From Fodinicurvata halophila (lineage in GTDB: Bacteria; Pseudomonadota; Alphaproteobacteria; Kiloniellales; DSM-21159): 64,000 nucleotides of DNA. The stretch spans positions 124,001 through 188,000 of the forward strand of contig NZ_JBHSCW010000004.1 of NCBI RefSeq assembly GCF_042651425.1, written 5' to 3'. The position numbers and the translations under genes were made by a program. Below, piece by piece: positions 26,319 to 34,274 of this stretch (position 1 is its first letter; the number at the start of each line of letters is the position of its first letter). The notes under the pieces were generated by a model. The model did not search any database, was not told where the DNA came from, and worked only from the letters and a program-made list of their open reading frames with translations.

Positions 26319-27968
26319 TCAGCGTGGTTCGCGCATAAGCCCCTTCACGATTGCAAAGCAGCCGAGCAGCAGCACCACTGCGAACGGCAGGCCTGTGGAG
26401 ACCGAGGCCGCCTGCAGTGCACCCAGGCCACCGCCGAGGAGCAGGGCGATCGCCACCAGACCCTCGAAGGTGCACCAGAAAACACGCTGGCTGACGGGAG
26501 CATTGACCTTGCCGCCGGCCGTGATGGTGTCGATGACCAGGCTGCCCGAGTCCGAGGAGGTGACGAAGAAGACGATCACCAGGATCACGCCAACCACTGA
26601 GGTGATCATCGCCAGCGGCAGACCGTTCAGCATCTCGAACAGCTTCAGCTCGAGGGCCGCGTCGGCGATCTGGCCCATGCCGGCCTCGTTGATCAGGGTG
26701 ATGGCCGTGCCGCCGAAGGCGGTCATCCACAGCACCGAGACCACCGTGGGGATGATCAGCACGCAGGTGATGAACTCGCGCACTGTACGACCACGGCTGA
26801 CCCGGGCAATGAACATGCCCACGAAGGGCGACCAGCTGATCCACCACGCCCAGTAGAAGGATGTCCAGCCCTGGCGGAAGTTGTCGTCATCGCGCCCGAA
26901 GGGGTTGGAGAGCGGAAGGACCTCCTGCCCGTAGGCCAGCAGATTGCTGAAGAAGCCTGTGGCAATGGCAATCGTGGGCCCGACGACGATGACGAAGAAC
27001 AGCAGGATGCCCGCCAGAACCATGTTGACCTCGGACAGCAGCTTCACACCGCCTTCCAGTCCACGTAGGACAGAGATAAGCGCGAGGGCCGTTATCAGAA
27101 GGATCAGGATCACCTGGGCGTTGATGGTATCGGGCAGCCCGAAGACGAAATTCAGCCCCGCGATGGCCTGGGTGGCCCCCAGCCCCAGCGAGGTGGACAG
27201 GCCGAACAGCGTGGCGAAGACGGCCAGGATGTCGATGATATGACCCGGCCAGCCCCAGACCTTCTCGCCGAAGATCGGATAGAACATGGAGCGGATCGTC
27301 AGCGGCAGGCCCTTGTTGAAGGAGAACAGGGCCAGAGCCAATGCCACGACGGCGTAGATCGCCCAGGGGTGGAGGCCCCAGTGGAAGACCGTTGCGGCCA
27401 TGCCAAGCCGACGCGCCTCAAGGTCGTTTCCTTCGGCCGCCCCCAGCGGAGCCCAATCGGTGCGCACCCCGTCCTCGACGGTCGTGCCGCCGACAGAGGT
27501 GGTGTAGTGCGAGATCGGCTCGCTGACGCCGTAGAACATCAGGCCGATGCCCATGCCGGCGGCGAAGAGCATGGAGAACCAGCCGAAATAGGTGAAGTCC
27601 GGCGAGGCTTCCTTGCCGCCAAGTCGCACGTTGCCGAGCGGCGTGACGATCAGTGCCAGGCAGAGGATCACGAAGACGTTCCCGGCGAGCAGGAAGAACC
27701 AGTCGAAACTGGAGGTCAGGAATCCCCTCAGGTCTTCGAAGGCGGGGCCGGCCGCATCCTGGAAGATGATGGTGAGCAGCACGAAGGCGACCACCACGAG
27801 CCCCGAGACCACGAACACGGGGTTGTGAACGTCCAGACCGAACGGGCCGATCTTGGGTTTTATGTTGTCCTGGCCGATCTGGAAATCGGTATCGATAATC
27901 TCGGTTGCGCCTTCGGGCTCCGGGACCGCTTCCTCCTCTTGGGGAGCGTTTTTCGGATCGTCCTGCAT
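26319..27968 (-). CDS. BCCT family transporter (betaine/choline/carnitine type)
   Basis: A 549-residue inner-membrane sodium- or proton-coupled carrier for compatible solutes. The N-terminal 70 residues are acidic and cytosolic (EEEAVPEPEGATEIID), then twelve spans follow. The family signature region YWAWWISWSPFVGMFIARVS is intact, with the tryptophan-rich box. I start it at the ATG at 27968 after AGGGGAAA; a longer in-frame form would overlap the usp gene. The C-terminus is short, without the long cytosolic osmosensing helix of BetP. It follows usp by 46 bases on the same strand. Confidence 0.92.
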   Translation of the reverse strand: MQDDPKNAPQEEEAVPEPEGATEIIDTDFQIGQDNIKPKIGPFGLDVHNPVFVVSGLVVVAFVLLTIIFQDAAGPAFEDLRGFLTSSFDWFFLLAGNVFVILCLALIVTPLGNVRLGGKEASPDFTYFGWFSMLFAAGMGIGLMFYGVSEPISHYTTSVGGTTVEDGVRTDWAPLGAAEGNDLEARRLGMAATVFHWGLHPWAIYAVVALALALFSFNKGLPLTIRSMFYPIFGEKVWGWPGHIIDILAVFATLFGLSTSLGLGATQAIAGLNFVFGLPDTINAQVILILLITALALISVLRGLEGGVKLLSEVNMVLAGILLFFVIVVGPTIAIATGFFSNLLAYGQEVLPLSNPFGRDDDNFRQGWTSFYWAWWISWSPFVGMFIARVSRGRTVREFITCVLIIPTVVSVLWMTAFGGTAITLINEAGMGQIADAALELKLFEMLNGLPLAMITSVVGVILVIVFFVTSSDSGSLVIDTITAGGKVNAPVSQRVFWCTFEGLVAIALLLGGGLGALQAASVSTGLPFAVVLLLGCFAIVKGLMREPR

Positions 27969-28014
27969 CTGTTTCCCCTTCCCTGTATGTTCTTGTCTGT
28001 CGAGAGCGTGCGTT

Positions 28015-28428
28015 TCAGCGCACGACGAAGACCGATGTGTCGGAATGCTCGGCGATCCAGCCGCCATGGGAGGCCCAGACGTAATCCAGTACGTTGGGTA
28101 TGTGGCTGGCCATGACGACGAGGTCGGCGCCCGACTCCTCGATGGCCTTGCGCAGCATCTTGTTGATATCGATCGCCGGATCAGTCGAGACGTAATAGAT
28201 CGAGTCCGTCTTGACGTTGTGGCTCTGGCCCTGTTTCTCAGCAAAGGCGGCAAGTTTCCTGCCGAACTCTTCGGGTGAGTGAGCCACCGGCGAGGGTGTC
28301 TCAGGAGTTATCCCGACGTAGCAAAGTTGTGCTTGCCACTGCTTGGCCAGCTCAGAAGCAACGTCGAGGGCCTTGGTGAGATTCTCCGCGTGGGTGAGAT
28401 CTACCGGAACCAGAATCTTCTTGTACAT
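28015..28428 (-). CDS. universal stress protein (UspA family)
   Basis: A 137-residue cytosolic protein with MYKKILVPVDLTHAENLTKA at the N-terminus and the late LVVMASHIPNVLDYVWASHGGWIAEHSDTSVFVVR. The usual G-x2-G-x9-G(S/T) ATP loop is altered: SHGGWIAEHSD replaces the glycine-rich spacing, so ATP binding may be lost or weakened. I start it at the ATG at 28428 after AGGGGGG. It precedes the BCCT transporter, which recalls TeaD controlling the TeaABC ectoine transporter in Halomonas; a regulatory role here is inference. Confidence 0.85.
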   Translation of the reverse strand: MYKKILVPVDLTHAENLTKALDVASELAKQWQAQLCYVGITPETPSPVAHSPEEFGRKLAAFAEKQGQSHNVKTDSIYYVSTDPAIDINKMLRKAIEESGADLVVMASHIPNVLDYVWASHGGWIAEHSDTSVFVVR

Positions 28429-28737
28429 CTGTGCCCCCCTATTTGTGATCGCACGAACGCACACGGCCAAGATGCTTTGCTGGGCAAGACCCCAGACCGG
28501 TTGCGCGAAACGTTCGAATCCGAACACTAACACCGACTTGCAGATGCGCAAAGCGGGAATGTGTGATTTTTGTCACAGACTGCAGGGACTTGGCTCGGTC
28601 TAGCGGGTCGAGGTGCTGGAACTTGGCAGGGAGTCTTGTTTCCGGCGTAATGCCCGGGACGAAGAGTGGTGCCGTGCGGGTCCACCTCCGGCCCGAAATG
28701 GAGTGCGCGTTCTGGTAGAGACCGACAGGAGACCGAT
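28429..28737. promoter_or_regulatory. intergenic region between usp and the YggU gene
   Basis: No gene is supported in these 309 bases. A palindrome, GTTCG-AATC-CGAAC, lies at 28512-28525, about 85 bases before the usp start, and could be an operator for usp-BCCT. The right part should hold the promoter of the YggU-like gene. Confidence 0.35.
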
Positions 28738-29067
28738 GTGGGTTCAGGGGAGCGGCCCTATAGCAGGATATCAGACGGCTTGCGACTCCGGGTGCGCCTG
28801 ACTCCGCGGGCCAGCCGCAATATGCTGGAGGGAGTTGTCCGGGATGCCGAGGGGCGCGCCCTGCTGCAGCTGCGCCTCAAGGCGCCGCCCGTGGAAGGCG
28901 CTGCCAATACGGCCCTGATCGCCTTCCTGGCCACCGAACTAAAGCTGCGCAAGCGCGACATCGATCTCGTTTCGGGCACGAAGAGTCGTGTGAAGATCCT
29001 GCAGCTCAACGGAGATCCATCGGAATTGGTCCGGCGCCTGGAGCGCTGGATTGCACAGGCGGCGTAA
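28738..29067 (+). CDS. DUF167 / YggU family protein
   Basis: A 109-residue small cytosolic protein with the DUF167 core: GLRLRVRLTPRASRN, then LKAPPVEGAANTALIAFLA and VSGTKSRVKILQL. The family has no assigned activity. I start it at the GTG at 28738, which has AGGAG eight bases upstream and gives family-typical length; an upstream in-frame ATG at 28666 would add 24 atypical residues. It converges on the SCO-family gene. Confidence 0.85.
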   Translation: MGSGERPYSRISDGLRLRVRLTPRASRNMLEGVVRDAEGRALLQLRLKAPPVEGAANTALIAFLATELKLRKRDIDLVSGTKSRVKILQLNGDPSELVRRLERWIAQAA

Positions 29068-29096
29068 GAAGAGGCGGGCACTCTCCGGTCGGCGGG

Positions 29097-29735
29097 CTAT
29101 TTCACGTAGCGTTCCAGGCCGGCAGCCAACTCGTCAGCGGGGGTCTGGTGGGTGAAGTGCGTCAGGTACTTGCCCTCGGGCCCCATCAGATAGATCTGGG
29201 AGGAGTGGTCCATCAGGTACTCGCCGGCCGACTCGGTTTCGACCTTCTCGTAGTAGACGCGATATTGCTTGGCCGCCGCGGCAATCTGGTCCCTGGTGCC
29301 GGTCAGCGCCACCAGGTCAGGATGGAAATGCTCGGCATAAGAGGCCATTTCCTCCACCGTGTCGCGCTCAGGGTCGACGGTGATGAAGATCGGGACCACC
29401 TGTTCGGCCTTGGTCTGCGCCTCCTCCTCCAGCATGTCCAGCGCCTGGGTCATGTTCGTCAAGGCGGTGGGACAGGCATCCGGGCAGAAGGTGAAGCCGA
29501 AGTAGATCAGCATGTACTGGCCCGAGAAGTGACGGGCACGGCGTAGTTCGCCGTTCTGGTCTGTCAGTTCGAAGGGACCGCCGATCTTCGCTTCTGCAGA
29601 GCTGGGACCGTCAATCCGGCTCTGCTTGGGCGGTGCCGGCTCGCGCAGGTACCAGGCAGACGCCAGTCCGAGCAGCAGCAGGATGAGGCCGGCAGCGAAG
29701 ATAATCAGGGCACGCCTGAGAAGACGGGAATTCAT
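29097..29735 (-). CDS. SCO1/SenC family copper chaperone
   Basis: A 212-residue protein anchored by one N-terminal span (about 8-28), with the thioredoxin-like domain in the periplasm. The copper ligands are the cysteines of FCPDACP (residues 84 and 88) and the later histidine in YLMDHSSQIYL. SCO proteins load copper into the CuA centre of cytochrome c oxidase. The only oxidase in this window is a bo3-type quinol oxidase, which lacks CuA, so the partner oxidase should be elsewhere. Confidence 0.92.
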   Translation of the reverse strand: MNSRLLRRALIIFAAGLILLLLGLASAWYLREPAPPKQSRIDGPSSAEAKIGGPFELTDQNGELRRARHFSGQYMLIYFGFTFCPDACPTALTNMTQALDMLEEEAQTKAEQVVPIFITVDPERDTVEEMASYAEHFHPDLVALTGTRDQIAAAAKQYRVYYEKVETESAGEYLMDHSSQIYLMGPEGKYLTHFTHQTPADELAAGLERYVK

Positions 29736-29874
29736 CGGTTTTCCAGGGTTCGAACCAGCCGTTTCATGGATCTGTGCCTTATTTAAGACCGGTGTCCGTC
29801 TTCATCAGCCGCAAATCGGCGGCATCCTCTGCGGCAAAGCGCCACGGCATCCCGTGCCGACCTGTCGAGAGGCA

Positions 29875-30627
29875 TTATTGCTCGGTGGTCGCCTCGCGCA
29901 GAGCATCGCGCAGTCGGTCCGCTTGCGGGTTGTGGTAGTCGCGGTCGATCACGATCTGCTGCGGCTCCACGCCGGCGGCATCGTAATAGGCGGCATTCAG
30001 GCCGTCCTTGCGGAACATGCCAGCGCCTTCCAGGGCCCCGCCGCCAAACAGGCCCTCGGTACGTGAGAAGGCCAGCATATCGGCATCCAGGTTGGTGGTG
30101 GTGCTGGCGCCAAGGCCCTTGCCCATGGGGCCGAGGGCGACGGAAACATCGCCGCCGAACTTGACCTGGTCATCCAGGATGGACTGGACCGCTGCCTTGT
30201 TCATGACGGTGAAGACGGCCTCGGAGACCTGACCGCCGATCTGCAGCCCGATGCTGCCGGAGGCGAGGGTGTAGAAGGCTGGCGAGGACCACTCGCCGTC
30301 GTCGCCCTTGACCACCAGGACACCGTTGCCGCCTTCGGCGCCGATGATGAAGCCGCCCTTGAGCAGTCGCGGAAAGATCAGGACGGCCTCCGCCTGCCGG
30401 ATGTAGTTGGCGAGCTCGCCCTGCTCGGGATCGCGGAGCATGGAGCTCAGCGTTGTCTCGGCCGATGTGACGATGTCTGCTGCATCCTGGCGCTGGTCGG
30501 CGGCCGCGGTTGCCACCTGCTGGAAGAGCGCGGCCATGAGAGTCAGGAGGAAGCAGAGCGCCAGCGTGATGCTGCGGCGCGTAGCGTTCAAACTGTGCAT
30601 TCTTCGGGTTGCGGCCAGAGCGTGCAT
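29875..30627 (-). CDS. SYLF-domain lipid-binding protein (YSC84 family)
   Basis: A protein of about 250 residues with an N-terminal signal sequence (hydrophobic SITLALCFLLTLMAALF, ending near ATAAA). The SYLF/YSC84 domain follows: AEAVLIFPRLLKGGFIIGAE, then SPAFYTLASGSIGLQIGGQ and VALGPMGKGL. Family members bind phosphoinositides in eukaryotes; the bacterial role is unknown. Several in-frame starts exist (30669, 30627, 30600); I use 30627, but the N-terminus is uncertain. Confidence 0.85.
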   Translation of the reverse strand: MHALAATRRMHSLNATRRSITLALCFLLTLMAALFQQVATAAADQRQDAADIVTSAETTLSSMLRDPEQGELANYIRQAEAVLIFPRLLKGGFIIGAEGGNGVLVVKGDDGEWSSPAFYTLASGSIGLQIGGQVSEAVFTVMNKAAVQSILDDQVKFGGDVSVALGPMGKGLGASTTTNLDADMLAFSRTEGLFGGGALEGAGMFRKDGLNAAYYDAAGVEPQQIVIDRDYHNPQADRLRDALREATTEQ

Positions 30628-30676
30628 TGGTGTGTCCCTTGTGAATGAGTCCCCGGTGTCTGTCTGCAATCAAAGC

Positions 30677-31321
30677 TTAGCTTTGCGGCGGAAAATTGAC
30701 CAGCGAGACGCGCCAGGAATCTTCCGCTGACACATCATGTGGGGGCTCGTTCGTGTCGGAGAAGTGATCCATGCGTGTCAAAGAGCAATTATCAACCGCA
30801 AAGCGCAGGGCGCGTTCCGGCTCCAGGCCCAGCGCCACCCCGAGGGCCGCGCGGATCGTACCGCCGTGCGCGACGCAGACGATGTCCCGCCCGGCATTCT
30901 GTTGCAGCAGGTCGCTCATGGCCGTGCGGACGCGCTCCATCAGATCGGCGAAGCTCTCGCCGCCGGGCGGTCGGGTGCGCGCCGGTGCGATCCAGAAGCG
31001 ATGCCAGTCGAACTCCTCGCGTGCGCGGAGTTCGTCGTGGCTCAGGCCTTGCCAGTCCCCGAATCCCTGCTCGGCCAGCCGTGGTTCCACAAGGGGATCG
31101 GTGAGGTCGAGACCGGCATGCGCCGCGAAAGCTTCGGCGGTCTGTCGCGTGCGGCGCAGTTGGCTGGTGACCCACAGCGCGTCGCGGGGAAGCTGGTCGG
31201 CCACCGTGCGGAAAAGAACGGGATTGCTGCAGTCGCAGTCCACGTCGTTGTCGCCGTAGATAATGCCGCCGCTGTTGACCGGGGCATGGCGAATCCACCA
31301 CCAGCGCGTTGTCTTGTTCAT
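30677..31321 (-). CDS. histidine phosphatase family protein, probable alpha-ribazole phosphatase (CobC-like)
   Basis: A 214-residue cytosolic branch-1 histidine phosphatase. The catalytic histidine lies in WWIRHAPVNSG, with Ala in place of the usual Gly of RHG. The second histidine lies in DIVCVAHGGTIRAAL. Its place 21 bases downstream of cobS fits removal of the 5'-phosphate of alpha-ribazole phosphate in cobalamin loop assembly. Without that context it would only be called a phosphatase. Confidence 0.8.
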   Translation of the reverse strand: MNKTTRWWWIRHAPVNSGGIIYGDNDVDCDCSNPVLFRTVADQLPRDALWVTSQLRRTRQTAEAFAAHAGLDLTDPLVEPRLAEQGFGDWQGLSHDELRAREEFDWHRFWIAPARTRPPGGESFADLMERVRTAMSDLLQQNAGRDIVCVAHGGTIRAALGVALGLEPERALRFAVDNCSLTRMDHFSDTNEPPHDVSAEDSWRVSLVNFPPQS

Positions 31322-31342
31322 GACCGTTCCGTGCTTTTGCGT

Positions 31343-32095
31343 CTACCAGGCGGCGGCCGTCAGCAGGACAAGCACATCCACCGTCTGCTGCAGGGCGCCC
31401 ATCGTGTCCCCCGTATAGCCGCCGAAGACCTTGCGCACGACGATCAGGAAGACAAGACAGTAAAGGGCGATAAGGCCCAGCAGCGCAAAGGTAAAGCCGA
31501 AAGAACTGAAAAGCAGGGAAATCAGCACGGCCAGGCCGCAGGCCCAGAGCACCACAGCCCCCGAGGGTTCGCCCATGGCCGCCCCCAGGCCGTCGCTGCG
31601 GGCCGGGGTCGTGAAAAAGGCGGCCAGCGAAAGGACGGCCCGCGAGGCGGCCGCGGCGATGATGAGCGCGGCGACGACCTCCTCGATCTCGGCCAGTTCG
31701 GCCAGGGCGGCGGCCTTGACGGCCACGGTGACGATCAGGGCCAGTGCGCCGGCGGTGCCGATGCGGCTGTCGTGCATGATCTCCAGCCGTCGGGCCCGTT
31801 CCACTGGAGCCCCAAGCGCATCGCTCATGTCGGCCAGTCCGTCCTCGTGCAGGGCGCCGGTGAGCTTCATCATGGTAGCAAGTGCCAGCAGGGCGCTTAC
31901 CAGTGGCGGCAGCGACACCCAGATGGCCAGCGCGTAGATCGCACCGCCGGCAAGACCGATCAGCAGGCCGGCCAGGGGATAGGCCCGCAGCGCCCGGGTG
32001 CGTTCGGCCGCATCGGAATAGCCGCGCAGGGTGATCGGCAGCCGTGTCAGGAATTCCAGCGCCAGCGCGAGGTCGCGACTCCACTCCTTCAGCAT
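31343..32095 (-). CDS. cobS: adenosylcobinamide-GDP ribazoletransferase (cobalamin synthase)
   Basis: A 250-residue inner-membrane enzyme with five to seven spans that joins adenosylcobinamide-GDP to alpha-ribazole. Family markers are LEFLTRLPITLRG near the start, LTGALHEDGLADMSDALG (the acidic metal-binding stretch), and RLEIMHDSRIGTAGALAL. The ATG at 32095 has AGGAAGG upstream. A 7-bp hairpin lies directly before that ribosome site. It is divergent from cobT. Confidence 0.92.
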   Translation of the reverse strand: MLKEWSRDLALALEFLTRLPITLRGYSDAAERTRALRAYPLAGLLIGLAGGAIYALAIWVSLPPLVSALLALATMMKLTGALHEDGLADMSDALGAPVERARRLEIMHDSRIGTAGALALIVTVAVKAAALAELAEIEEVVAALIIAAAASRAVLSLAAFFTTPARSDGLGAAMGEPSGAVVLWACGLAVLISLLFSSFGFTFALLGLIALYCLVFLIVVRKVFGGYTGDTMGALQQTVDVLVLLTAAAW

Positions 32096-32106
32096 TTCTC
32101 AACCTT

Positions 32107-32188
32107 CCTGTCCCGGAGGTGTTCCGGGACCAACCGCCGTGATTGACAGGATTGTTTGGCAAACATCCTTGTAAAGGCACGGGTGCCT
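32107..32188 (-). promoter_or_regulatory. structured leader upstream of cobS
   Basis: The 178 bases between cobS and cobT are rich in inverted repeats. GTCCCGG/CCGGGAC (32110-32130) abuts the cobS ribosome site. CCTGTC (32107-32112) can instead pair with GACAGG (32145-32150), so the two folds exclude each other. AGGAT-T-GTTTG-G-CAAAC-ATCCT (32148-32169) and AGGCAC-GG-GTGCCT (32175-32188) follow. I could not match the conserved cobalamin riboswitch core with confidence. Confidence 0.45.
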
Positions 32189-32239
32189 GTAGGACAGTCC
32201 CCGAACAGCCAGAGCGCAAGCATACAAACACGGCAGCCC

Positions 32240-32266
32240 GGGTGGAACACCCTTGCCGGGACAAGG
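32240..32266 (+). promoter_or_regulatory. hairpins overlapping the cobT ribosome-binding site
   Basis: GGGTG-GAA-CACCC (32240-32252) and CCTTG-CCGGGA-CAAGG (32251-32266) are adjacent and overlap. The second would pair the CAAGG that forms part of the cobT Shine-Dalgarno sequence (AAGGA, 32263-32267), eight bases before the ATG. It could therefore limit cobT translation. Confidence 0.45.
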
Positions 32267-32273
32267 ATGAAGC

Positions 32274-33308
32274 ATGAGCGAGCCCCAGGACGAAACCGCC
32301 AGCCTGGACGAGATCCGGCAGCTGCTGCCGGAACTGCCGGGCCCGGACATGGAGGCAGGCACGACCGCCCTGCAGCGCCAGTCCCAACTGACCAAGCCGG
32401 TCGGTGCGCTTGGGCGGCTGGAGGAACTGGCCGTCTGGCTGGCCACCTGGCAGGGGCGCGGACGTCCCTCCATGGAGCGTCCGCGCGTGGCGGTCTTCGC
32501 CGGCAACCACGGCATCACCGCCCACGGCATCTCCGCCTATCCCGCCGGCGTGACCGAACAGATGGTGCAGAACTTCATCAACGGAGGGGGTGCGGTCAAC
32601 CAGCTGGCGGGCGGCCTGGGCGCCGATCTGAGAGTCTACGAAATGGCCCTGGACCAGCCGACCGGTGATTTCACCCAGGGTCCGGCCATGAACGAGGAAG
32701 ACTGCGCGCTGGCCATCTCCTACGGCATGATGTCCGTGGAGGAAGGCTTCGATGTCATGGCCATGGGCGAGATGGGCATCGGCAACACGACCTCGGCGGC
32801 CGCGCTCTGCTGTGCCCTCTTCGGCGGCGAGCCCCAGGCCTGGGTGGGTCACGGCACCGGCGTGGACGAGGCCGGCCTGGCGCGCAAGGCGGAGGTTGTG
32901 GCCGCCGGCCTGGAGGCCAACAAGGCGGCGCTCGGCGATCCCTTCGAGGTGTTGCGTTGCCTGGGCGGGCTGGAGCTGGCGGCGATCGCCGGCGCCATCC
33001 TGGCCTGTCGCATGGGGCGCATTCCCGTGGTGCTGGACGGCTTTGCCTGCACTGCCGCCGCGGCCGTGCTGCATGCCGCCGACGCCCGCGCCCTCGACCA
33101 CTGCGTCGTTGGGCATCTTTCGCGCGAACCGGGGCATGCCCGCCTGCTGGAGGCTCTGGGCAAGACTGCGCTCTTGAACCTGGACATGCGGCTCGGCGAG
33201 GCCTCGGGCGCCACCCTGGCCATCCAGCTGCTGCAGTCGGCGGCCGACTGCCACAACGGCATGGCCACCTTCGAAGAGGCCGGAGTCAGCGGACCCGTTT
33301 CGGAATAG
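32274..33308 (+). CDS. cobT: nicotinate-nucleotide--dimethylbenzimidazole phosphoribosyltransferase
   Basis: A 344-residue cytosolic enzyme that makes alpha-ribazole phosphate from dimethylbenzimidazole and nicotinate mononucleotide for the lower cobalamin ligand. Family motifs are KPVGALGRLEELAVWLA, RVAVFAGNHGITAHGISAYP, EMGIGNTTSAAALCCAL and the C-terminal GMATFEEAGVS with the catalytic glutamate. Length is typical. With CobS and the CobC-like phosphatase it covers the late nucleotide-loop steps; no other cob genes lie in the window. Confidence 0.95.
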   Translation: MSEPQDETASLDEIRQLLPELPGPDMEAGTTALQRQSQLTKPVGALGRLEELAVWLATWQGRGRPSMERPRVAVFAGNHGITAHGISAYPAGVTEQMVQNFINGGGAVNQLAGGLGADLRVYEMALDQPTGDFTQGPAMNEEDCALAISYGMMSVEEGFDVMAMGEMGIGNTTSAAALCCALFGGEPQAWVGHGTGVDEAGLARKAEVVAAGLEANKAALGDPFEVLRCLGGLELAAIAGAILACRMGRIPVVLDGFACTAAAAVLHAADARALDHCVVGHLSREPGHARLLEALGKTALLNLDMRLGEASGATLAIQLLQSAADCHNGMATFEEAGVSGPVSE

Positions 33309-33333
33309 GGGGCGAGGAGCGCCCGGGCCGGTT

Positions 33334-33666
33334 TCAGGCGAACATGCGCTGGTGCAGATCGAACATGATCCACAGGCTGCCGCCGATCATGATGAAGATC
33401 AGGACCGAGGCAAAGGCGATGGCCAGCAGTGTTTCGCGGGGGGTCGTGGTGACGCCCAGATGCAGGAAGAAGCGCAGGTGAACCAGGATCTGGACCACGG
33501 CTGCACCGGCGATGACGAGCAGGGTTTCCGTCGGCGGCAGGGCGCCGGTGGCAACCAGGCCAAAGGGGATGAGCGTCAGGACCAACGCCAGGGCAAAGCC
33601 CGTAAGATAGCGTTTCAGCCCCGGCAGGGCTGGCCGTGCGGAATCGTTGGGAGACGAGTCTGTCAT
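33334..33666 (-). CDS. cyoD: cytochrome bo3 ubiquinol oxidase subunit IV
   Basis: A 110-residue inner-membrane subunit with three spans, exact family length. LKRYLTGFALALVLTLIPFG begins the first span, and VQILVHLRFFLHLG is the conserved CyoD segment. The ATG at 33666 overlaps the cyoC stop by 4 bases. It is the last gene of the operon and converges on cobT with 25 bases between. Confidence 0.94.
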   Translation of the reverse strand: MTDSSPNDSARPALPGLKRYLTGFALALVLTLIPFGLVATGALPPTETLLVIAGAAVVQILVHLRFFLHLGVTTTPRETLLAIAFASVLIFIMIGGSLWIMFDLHQRMFA

Positions 33667-34274
33667 TCCATCACTCCCGGCAGATAGACCACGGAAAATA
33701 TGCCCACCCAGATGATATCCAGGAAATGCCAGAACAGGCCCAGGCGCGCCAGGCGCGAGGCCACGGGGGCGGTGAGCCCCTTGAAAGTCACCTGGGCCAT
33801 CATGACCAGGATCCAGGCCAGTCCGACGGAGACATGCAGTCCGTGGGTGCCCACCAGCACGAAGAACGAGGAGAGGGCGCCGCTCTGATCGGGTCCGGCG
33901 CCGGCGGCGATCATGCTCTGGAATTCGACCAGTTCCATCAGCACGAAGCCCAGACCGAGCAGGAAGGTGACGAACAGCAGGCCTTGCAGGAGCCGCCGGC
34001 GACCGGCGGCAAGGGCCAGGCTTGCCAGTCCGAAGGTCAGGCTGCTGGTGAGCAGCAGCATGGTCTCCCCGAAGGCATGGGAGAGGCTGAACTGGCTCTG
34101 GGGCGAGGGCGCCTCGGCGATATTGCCGGCCATCACCACATAGGTTGCGAACAGCAGCGCGAAAATGACGGCGTCGCTCATCATGTAGAGCCAGAAGCCG
34201 AGCGTCTTCTCTTCGTAGATGTCGGCGTGGTCGGTCTCTGCGGGCATTGGGTGGGCTGCGGCCTGGGCGGTCAT
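33663..34274 (-). CDS. cyoC: cytochrome bo3 ubiquinol oxidase subunit III
   Basis: A 203-residue subunit with five spans. Family features are EEKTLGFWLYMMSDAVIFAL, the GTHGLHVSVGLAWILVM helix and the end FWHFLDIIWVGIFSVVYL. It overlaps both cyoB and cyoD by 4 bases, so the three are likely translated together. Confidence 0.95.
   Translation of the reverse strand: MTAQAAAHPMPAETDHADIYEEKTLGFWLYMMSDAVIFALLFATYVVMAGNIAEAPSPQSQFSLSHAFGETMLLLTSSLTFGLASLALAAGRRRLLQGLLFVTFLLGLGFVLMELVEFQSMIAAGAGPDQSGALSSFFVLVGTHGLHVSVGLAWILVMMAQVTFKGLTAPVASRLARLGLFWHFLDIIWVGIFSVVYLPGVME

Noticed and set aside
32096..32273. cobalamin riboswitch
   Set aside because: The expected conserved core could not be aligned on either strand, so only generic structure is reported.
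30792..33254. 820-codon open frame on the minus strand across cobC, cobS and cobT
   Set aside because: It runs antisense to cobT and out of frame over cobS and cobC, has an Arg/Gly/Ala-rich composition and no domain. It is a GC-rich shadow frame.
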